NCBI GenBank assembly: GCA_947685225.1
Contig: CANTUV010000024.1
Location: 16,882,001 to 16,946,000, forward strand
Reading direction: 5' to 3'
DNA from: Garcia nutans
Taxonomy: Eukaryota > Streptophyta > Magnoliopsida > Malpighiales > Euphorbiaceae
Length of the DNA stretch: 64,000 bases
A program made the translations under genes and the position numbers. Position 1 is the first letter of the stretch; each line of letters begins with the position of its first letter. Below, piece after piece: positions 58,380 to 64,000 of the stretch. Under the pieces are notes generated by a model. The model did no database searches. It saw nothing but the letters and a program-made list of their open reading frames with translations, and was not told the DNA's origin.

Positions 58380-60040
58380 TGTTTTATTAGTTTTTGTTAT
58401 AGATTTGTGTCTTGTTTATTATGATAATTATTATTTTATTTAGGTATTTTGTTAGTTTTTATCGGTTTGTTCAGTGTTTTCATTAATTTTGTTAGTTTTA
58501 GTTTATTTCAGTGTTTATGTTGTTTTTGATCTAGTTTTTAGTATAGTGTTTATGTTTTGTTGGTTATTGTTTATTCACTTCTTGTTTAAAGTTTGTTTGA
58601 AGTTTTGTTTTAGGTTAAACAGCCAAGGAACCAAAAAGAGGAAAAATGGACAGTAGTTGACACATGCAGAGGACACGGCCAAGTCACTGGCCGTGTCCCA
58701 TATCAAGCTAAAAGGAAGCCACAAGACACAGAGATGGACACACTCAAGCTTGGCCGTGTCTCACTTAAATCCCAAGCAAAGAAAAAGAAATTCTCACAGT
58801 AGGTGACACATGCAAGGGACACGGCCAAGTCAGTGGCCGTGTCCCTCCAAAGAAGCTCAACACGGCCAAGTCACCTTCAACTTGGCCGTGTCTCACTTAA
58901 GTCCAAAGCAAAAGAAGACTTAATCTTCACAGAAGCAAACATAGGCAAGGGACACGGCCAAGTCAGTGGCCGTGTCCCTCCAAAGACCACCCACACGGCC
59001 AAGTCACCTTCAACTTGGCCGTGTCCCTCATGAACCAAAGGCGTAGCGAATTTTTAAAGCGGACGTTTCATATAAAAGGAAAAAAGAAGCTAGGGTTGAG
59101 GGGAGTTGGCGATTTGGAGATTAGATTGAGCCGTCAAGAGAGTTTAGGTTTTGATAACTTTGTTTTCTTTGATTTTTGATTACACTTTGGATTAAACTAG
59201 CTAGATTAGATTGTTCATGCCATTGATACATCCTTCTTGCAAGATTTGAACAAGAGATTCGTCTGAAGCTTCAAGGAGTTTGTAATTTGGTTTTGTTCTT
59301 GAACTTATTCTCTTTATTTTCATTGGAATTGTATTTATGGATATTATCATGTCTAAATTGATTTCTTTGATTATTAATGAGATGAGTATGTTTGATAGCA
59401 TGATGAACTAATTTGATCTAGTCTAGGGTTTGTATGGATCTGCTATGATTGTATGAATTGGTTATTCTCTTAGCTAATAATTTTTTTAGCCTTAATTGAA
59501 TGAAATATTGTTAATATATAATTGATTGGCCACCAATTATGTGTTTTAGGTATTAGATGATGGATTGAGAGATGAAGTCTAATACTGGAACAATTCAATT
59601 AAGGACTTAGGTGAATTAGAGATATAACCTATTAAAAAGATTATTTTAATTATAACAAGATTAGTTGAAAAAGGTTTGAATGCGAGAGCTTATTTCCTTG
59701 ACTCGATTAATTAAGTTGTTTGAGATTTAATCTTTGAAATTAAATTAGTTAAGAGGAATAACCGTTCATACATATAAGTAGTAGAGAAGTGCAAACCCTA
59801 GACCTTTCTATCAAGTGAATCAAAACATCATTTTAATTTACTTTTATTCGTTTTAAACTTCAATCAATCTTTTTCATTAGTTAATAATTTAAATTTCTTC
59901 ATTACTTGTTAATTATAATTTGATAATCAATTAGCCACTTTAGCTTCCTTGTGAGACGACCTTGGGGCGATCACCTTTGCTACAGCTACCTCGTATACTT
60001 GCGAGTGACGCTTTGTGGTAGAGTTAATTCGAGCGCAACA
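58380..60040 (+). mobile_element. Athila 3' LTR (copy 2)
   Basis: 1661 bp, with array 58670-59030 and TATA box at 59070. It lacks the 64-bp array segment present in the 5' LTR. Confidence 0.9.
58670..59030 (+). repeat. GACACGGCCAAGTC / GGCCGTGTCCC array (Athila copy 2, 3' LTR)
   Basis: About eleven half-sites in facing pairs, same order as the 5' LTR apart from the missing unit. Confidence 0.92.
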
Positions 60041-60371
60041 GTGTTATATATTCACATTTTGAATAGGTGTTGAGTAGGAAGTTGTTTCTTTAACATAGTA
60101 GTGAGGAGTATTTTGAATAAGTGGTGTTTTTAGCTTGGAGTGCTCTTGAAGGAGGTTAGTACATACTTTTGTAATATCCCAAAATTTTAAAATTTTAATT
60201 TTTGAAAATTAAATAATTGATTTAAATATATATATATTTAAGTGAAAAAAAATAAAATGTGTATATGATATATATATGGATATACATAACATATATAAGT
60301 CAATATTTTAAATTGGTCAAAAGTTATTTTAAATTATTTAAAAAAATTAATTAGGTAGTTAGTGGAAGATG

Positions 60372-60405
<34 letters not shown>

Positions 60406-60614
60406 CTTGGTGGAGATTGAAAGTGGGAAATTTGTGTGGTTAAAAGGGTATTAGTTGGATAGAGATGAGTTGAGATCTTCTTCTTCTTCTTCTTTCTCCA
60501 TTGAAGGCCGGCTATCTCCATTAAAGGAAAGGAGGATTTTGCTTCTTGCAAGCTCAAGTAATTGAAGGATTTTAAGTGTTCAAGTTGGAGTGTTGGGGAT
60601 TTTCTCCATATTTG

Positions 60615-60620
60615 GTAAGT
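60615..60620 (+). promoter_or_regulatory. splice-donor-like site of LTR-J
   Basis: GTAAGT after CCATATTTG, aligned with the sites in LTR-F, LTR-G and the LARD LTRs. Confidence 0.5.
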
Positions 60621-60964
60621 TTTCAACTTGTTTCCTTGATTTTCTATGAAAGTTTGTATATGTGTGAATTGGATGTTTAGTGCAGTATGTGTTAATGGTT
60701 GGTATTGGTACGTATGAAGTTCTTTTGAGTAGTTAACTATGAAATTAGGTTGGATTGAAGAAATTGTTAAGTTTAGTGAAGAGAATAAGAGTTTTGGGTA
60801 ATGTAACTTTTGAGTTATGAAGTTATGATTTTAAATTGTGAATTTTGCTTTTAATTGAGTTGTTTTGATGTTTATACAAGTATTTTATGGTAAAATGATG
60901 GATTTGGGAGAGTTTGAATAGAGTTGGAAAAGGTAAAGAAAGATAATTTTAGCACGAGCAGGGA

Positions 60965-61115
60965 CACGCCCATGTCTCTGAACGTTTCTTATATGTTGTA
61001 ATACAGAGCTTAGGACACGGTCATTGACACGCCCATGTCACTGAGCTTGTCAAAGCTTCTATGTTATGGGTTTAGGGCACGGTCATTAACACGCCCGTGT
61101 TGTTGAGCGTGTCAT
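60965..61115 (+). repeat. GACACGCCCATGTC...GAGCGTGTC array (LTR-J)
   Basis: Three units, each an acacgg-type half-site or GACACGCCC followed by ATGTCACTGAGCNTGTC-like inverse half-sites; about 350-500 bp after the splice-donor-like site. Confidence 0.85.
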
Positions 61116-61514
61116 GTGTAGATTTTTTCCTAGATAGTTCTTTTCTTTATTTTTTCTTTGTGTTTCTTATCCTTATGTTGAGAGGTTTTGTATATACCTA
61201 CAAGTGTGTTACTAAGTGATTATTTATAATCACATTTGGTTTAGGCTTTGAGGAGACTTCAGTTGCCCAATCCAAGTGTTGAGGGATATCTTGGAAGAGG
61301 AGGTTGAAAGTGGTGTTTGAGCTTGTTTTGTTACTTTTAGAGGTAAGTACAAACTTTGAATAATTGATTATATTTGCATGTGTTAGACAAATGATCTCAA
61401 TTTTAATCCTTGACAACTCAAATTGAATGATCTATTTAACATGTGGTTGAAGAATCTTGTTGCAGGATTAGAAGAATCTCACACAAGACTTGAATACGAT
61501 CGCACCATTCAATC

Positions 61515-62115
61515 AAAAGATGAAATCTTATCACAGTAGGTTTTGCGGTCAGAAACCCGACCTCAGTCACGACCGCACTTAAATAAGAGCGACCGTCCCA
61601 AGTTATGGACGACCGCCACACAAGGAACCCAAATCATCCTAATCACAGTAAGGTTCGCGGTGACAAGAACGGCGAAGGATACGGCCTCGCTTATCACTTT
61701 AGCGACCGCCCATTGATATTCGCGACCACTCTGCCAATTCAGGAGAAATTTGCTTAAAGAGACAGTAGTGTTCACGTCCTCAGGTGCGTCTAGAAGTTCG
61801 ACGCGAGTATCTCAACTTGACCGCGAGATGTCACCTAGGGCGACCGCGAAATTAATATTTAGGCGGACATTCATTTTTGCCCAGTCAAAGAATGCCACGT
61901 GTGATGACCGTTATAAACCCACTTCAACATTCAAAACGGGCGACCGCACCTTTGATATGCGCGACCGTCCCGACAACCACAGCATGGGTAAGATTTCTGC
62001 TGCATAGCACTCAAATTCGACCGTTGAAGCATATTTAAATTCAGCGACCGTACCTTGTCCAAGGACGACCGCTTATGACATTAGCGCGACCATCCTTATA
62101 TGAAGGACGACCACG
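61515..62115 (+). repeat. GCGACCGC motif array in the copia LTR
   Basis: About twenty copies of GCGACCGCC, ACGACCGC, GCGACCGT or the inverse GCGGTC at intervals of 15-45 bp, mostly in one orientation (inverse near the start). The array is GC-rich and ends about 90 bp before the TATA box. Confidence 0.85.
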
Positions 62116-62202
62116 AAATGCTTTGGACAGTTTACTAAAGAAGGTCTAAACTGCCAAGACTTTATTCTCACTATCAATAACGGCTAGTAAGACCACATTG
62201 GC

Positions 62203-62210
62203 TATAAATA
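62203..62210 (+). promoter_or_regulatory. TATA box of the copia LTR
   Basis: TATAAATA in TTGGCTATAAATACATT, about 90 bp downstream of the motif array. Confidence 0.6.
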
Positions 62211-62329
62211 CATTACTTCTATAAGAAAAAGATGTAATGAGAAGTGAGATAAAAAAAAGATTTCATAGCCAAGCAACAAATTTTCTTTTACTTAAACTTA
62301 CATTTGAATTGTAATAAATGTTAGGTGTA

Positions 62330-62560
62330 AGCATTGAAAACACCATTGTATAAGTTTGAGTGTGAGCTTGGAAAACACCTAGCTTGTGAGAGTAAGCCTT
62401 GTAAAACTCTTGTTTAGGTTGTGAAAGTGAGCCTTAAAAACTCCTGCAAAGGTTCTTGAGTGTAAGCCTTAGCAAAACACTTGTCAAGTTAGGTGTGAAC
62501 TTGTGAAAACACCAAAGTTGGAAGTGAGCTTGTAAAAACTTCAAAGATTAGTGGAACCTT
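62330..62560 (+). repeat. GAGCTTG(T/G)AAAACxCC repeats
   Basis: Six to seven diverged copies of a segment of about 35 bp (GTGAGCTTGGAAAACACC, GTAAGCCTTGTAAAACTC, GTGAGCCTTAAAAACTCC and so on) in the transcribed part of the LTR. Confidence 0.7.
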
Positions 62561-62602
62561 AACAAGTTGTTAAGGAAGTGGATGTAGGATTTGATTTAGC
62601 AC

Positions 62603-64000
62603 ATGAACTTTAAAATAGAAAAATATTTTTCTAAAATGATGCTCTATAAAGAGAAAAACTCTAAGCTAGAAAAGGATTTTATATGCTTAAAGAACTCTAC
62701 CTTAGAATTGAAAACCTCAAATGAACACTTGATGAATACGATAGGAGAGTTAAATAAAAACTCACATGACTTAGAAAAAGTTATTAAAGAAAATGAAATT
62801 TTGAAGCATGAACTAAAAGAACTAAAAGAATCAATTTCCAGATTTCATAAAGGAAAGGAAGCATTAAACACATTAATTGATAACCAAATATCACCCTCCT
62901 TAAAATATGGATTAGGATTCAATGGCTCAACCAACATTGCACCAAGCAAACCAACATTTGTAAAAGCATCTACAATTGAAATTTCTGATGTTCATATCGA
63001 AGATGCTTGCACCAAGTTTACAAGTACCAAAAGAACTTCTTATGGTTCACTGGAAAATAAAGCCAAAATAATTATGCATTTTTGTACACTAAACTTGCAC
63101 AAAAGCAATCACATACTTGTAGTTGTATGCATAATACTTTGAATACAAAAAGAAAAATGCAGAAATATAGAATACCATGGCAATGCACATATTGCATGAA
63201 ATTCGGACACAAAAATTTTTCTTGTCATATAAGAAAGGCTCATCTCAAGTTAGAAGGCACCTTTATTACTAACCATCAAGGACCTAACTTCATGTGGGTA
63301 CCTAAGAGAAGATTATCACTATTGCCTTGCAGGTATGCCTAAAATCTACTATCAATGAAAGCACATGGCTTGTGGATAGTGGGTGCTCAAGGCATATGAA
63401 CGGGAATGCAAAGCTCTTTACAAGTATTACCTACAAACATGGAGGCAATGTAACTTTTGGAAACAATGCTGAGGGTAAAATTCTTGGTGTTGGCTCCATT
63501 GGTTCTATTGTTAAAGATTTAATAGAAGATGTATGGCTTGTTGATGGGTTGAAACATAACTTGCTAAGTGTTAGTCAACTTTGTGATAAAGCATACTTTG
63601 TTAATTTTGATTCCAAAGAATGCAAGATAACAAATTCAAATGATATTATCATATTTAAGGGTACTAGAACAAACAACACTTATAATATCAACATACATTC
63701 AAATCATGCATTTAAATGTCTAATGTCCACTGATAATGATGCATGGTTATGGCATAGAAGACTAGGACATGCTGGTATGGATCAATTAAAATATATCTGT
63801 AATGAAAACTTAGTTGATGGCCTACCTTAGATAAAATATGATAAAGATAGGATTTGTGAACCTTGTCAACATGGTAAGCAACATAAAAGCTCTTTAAATC
63901 AAAGAATGTTATAAGCACCTCTAGACCTTTAAAGCTCATTCATTTGGATTTGTTTGGACTAAATAGAGTTACAAGCTTAGGAGGCAAATTATATGCATTT
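62603..64000 (+). pseudogene. SIRE-like Ty1/copia gag-protease-integrase, partial and frameshifted
   Basis: 62603-63142 encodes the C-terminal half of gag: a long coiled coil (KENEILKHELKELKESISRF) and the SIRE-type HKGKEALNTLIDNQ segment. The next frame has a perfect zinc knuckle CTYCMKFGHKNFSC (63184-63225) and GPNFMWVPK. Protease: STWLVDSGCSRHMNGN (63360-63407), then VWLVDGLKHNLLSVSQLCD. Pre-integrase: WLWHRRLGHAGMDQLKYI (63744-63797), then a stop (63828), ICEPCQHGKQHKSS (63856-63897), a frameshift near 63910 and LIHLDLFGL at the integrase core start. Window ends here. Frameshifts at about 63085 and 63330 and the stop show decay. Confidence 0.82.

Larger units (their letters stand above)
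54273..60040 (+). mobile_element. Athila-type non-autonomous element with gag only (copy 2)
   Basis: Flanked by an exact 5-bp duplication GTGTT (54268-54272 and 60041-60045). 5' LTR 54273-55996 and 3' LTR 58380-60040 both start TGTTTTATTAGTTTTTG and end GAGCGCAACA. Primer-binding site TGGCGCCTCTGCCGGGGA at 56003, close to the Athila consensus. The internal region contains gag, then jumps at about 57440 to the 3' untranslated region, so protease, RT, integrase and the post-pol frame are all missing. Polypurine tract AAGTGTGGGGTAGT before the 3' LTR. The LTRs are highly similar, so transposition was recent. Confidence 0.93.
53195..60169 (+). mobile_element. Tekay 3' LTR (LTR-H), interrupted by an Athila element and cut by LTR-J
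   Basis: It begins TGTAACATCCGTTAATTTG at 53195 and runs to 54272, resumes at 60046 after the Athila element, and stops at 60169 where another Tekay-type LTR starts. The 60046-60169 part (ending GGAGGTTAGTACATACTTT) matches the middle of LTR-J near 61225-61345 (GAGGTAAGTACAAACTTT). (TTC)n at 53566-53585. Confidence 0.75.
60170..61457 (+). mobile_element. 5' part of a Tekay-type LTR (LTR-J), cut by a copia element
   Basis: It begins TGTAATATCCCAAAATT. It contains a (TA)n run (about 60374-60402), (TTC)n (60478-60492), a leader with GAAGGCCGGCTATC, splice-donor-like GTAAGT (60615), a GACACGCCC array (60965-61110) and a later section resembling 60046-60169. At 61458 a copia LTR start interrupts it. 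Closest relative in the window is LTR-F. Confidence 0.75.
61458..62595 (+). mobile_element. LTR-like 5' region of a SIRE-like Ty1/copia element
   Basis: It begins TGTTGCAGGATTAG (preceded by AATCT). It carries a GCGACCGC motif array (61515-62115), a TATA box (62203) and a downstream section with AGCCTTGTAAAACTC-type repeats (62330-62560). The end of the LTR, the primer-binding site and the gag start are not visible: it runs into the middle of gag at about 62600, so a deletion is likely. Only the 5' end of the element lies in the window. Confidence 0.65.

Overview
This is nuclear DNA of a flowering plant, most likely a eudicot. It is AT-rich and consists almost entirely of nested, mostly decayed transposable elements. 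I see no intact host gene, rRNA, tRNA or CRISPR array. The plant assignment rests on the element lineages seen (Ty3/gypsy TAT, Athila and Tekay; a SIRE-like Ty1/copia; CACTA; TRIM; LARD), on plant-specific domains (plant mobile domain, DUF7745-like, DUF1680) and on telo-box motifs. I cannot name the species.

Layout. 1-1.66 kb: AT-rich DNA, a tandem repeat and a CACTA transposase-associated domain fragment. 1.66-6.6 kb: a TAT-type solo LTR with near-perfect 5-bp target duplication, an LTR-like fragment, and a reverse-strand TAT LTR that holds a complete 396-bp TRIM. 6.6-12.56 kb: a hairpin-motif minisatellite and a degenerate plant-mobile-domain plus DUF7745-like coding region. 12.57-13.6 kb: the start of a Tekay-type LTR, cut by a forward TAT LTR (13.6-18.87 kb) that itself holds an Athila deletion derivative (13.9-17.9 kb). 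18.87-25.46 kb: TAT internal region with a dead RT/RNase H/integrase gene, followed by antisense DUF7745-like and mobile-domain fragments. 25.47-26.6 kb: a reverse Tekay-type LTR piece. 26.6-30.5 kb: a reverse TAT internal region with gag. 30.5-47.2 kb: its 5' LTR, which contains a complete 14.1-kb LARD (target duplication ATAAG); one LTR of the LARD contains a complete 5.36-kb CACTA element (target duplication ATT) carrying a captured DUF1680 gene fragment. 47.2-60.17 kb: a decayed Tekay chromovirus whose 3' LTR holds a gag-only Athila derivative (target duplication GTGTT). 60.17-61.46 kb: another Tekay-type LTR. 61.46-64 kb: a copia element running off the window.

The most notable signal is that nearly every LTR family carries its own array of short, hairpin-capable motifs. 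In the Athila, TAT and copia LTRs the array lies just upstream of a TATA box; in Tekay-type LTRs it lies downstream of a conserved leader and splice donor. One motif (GACACGGCC...GGCCGTGTC) is shared between Athila LTRs and the LARD/Tekay-type LTRs, two separate Ty3 lineages. Many reading frames show TAG/TGA stops where the family has Gln or Trp, and Asp-to-Asn changes in integrase, as expected from decay of methylated cytosines.
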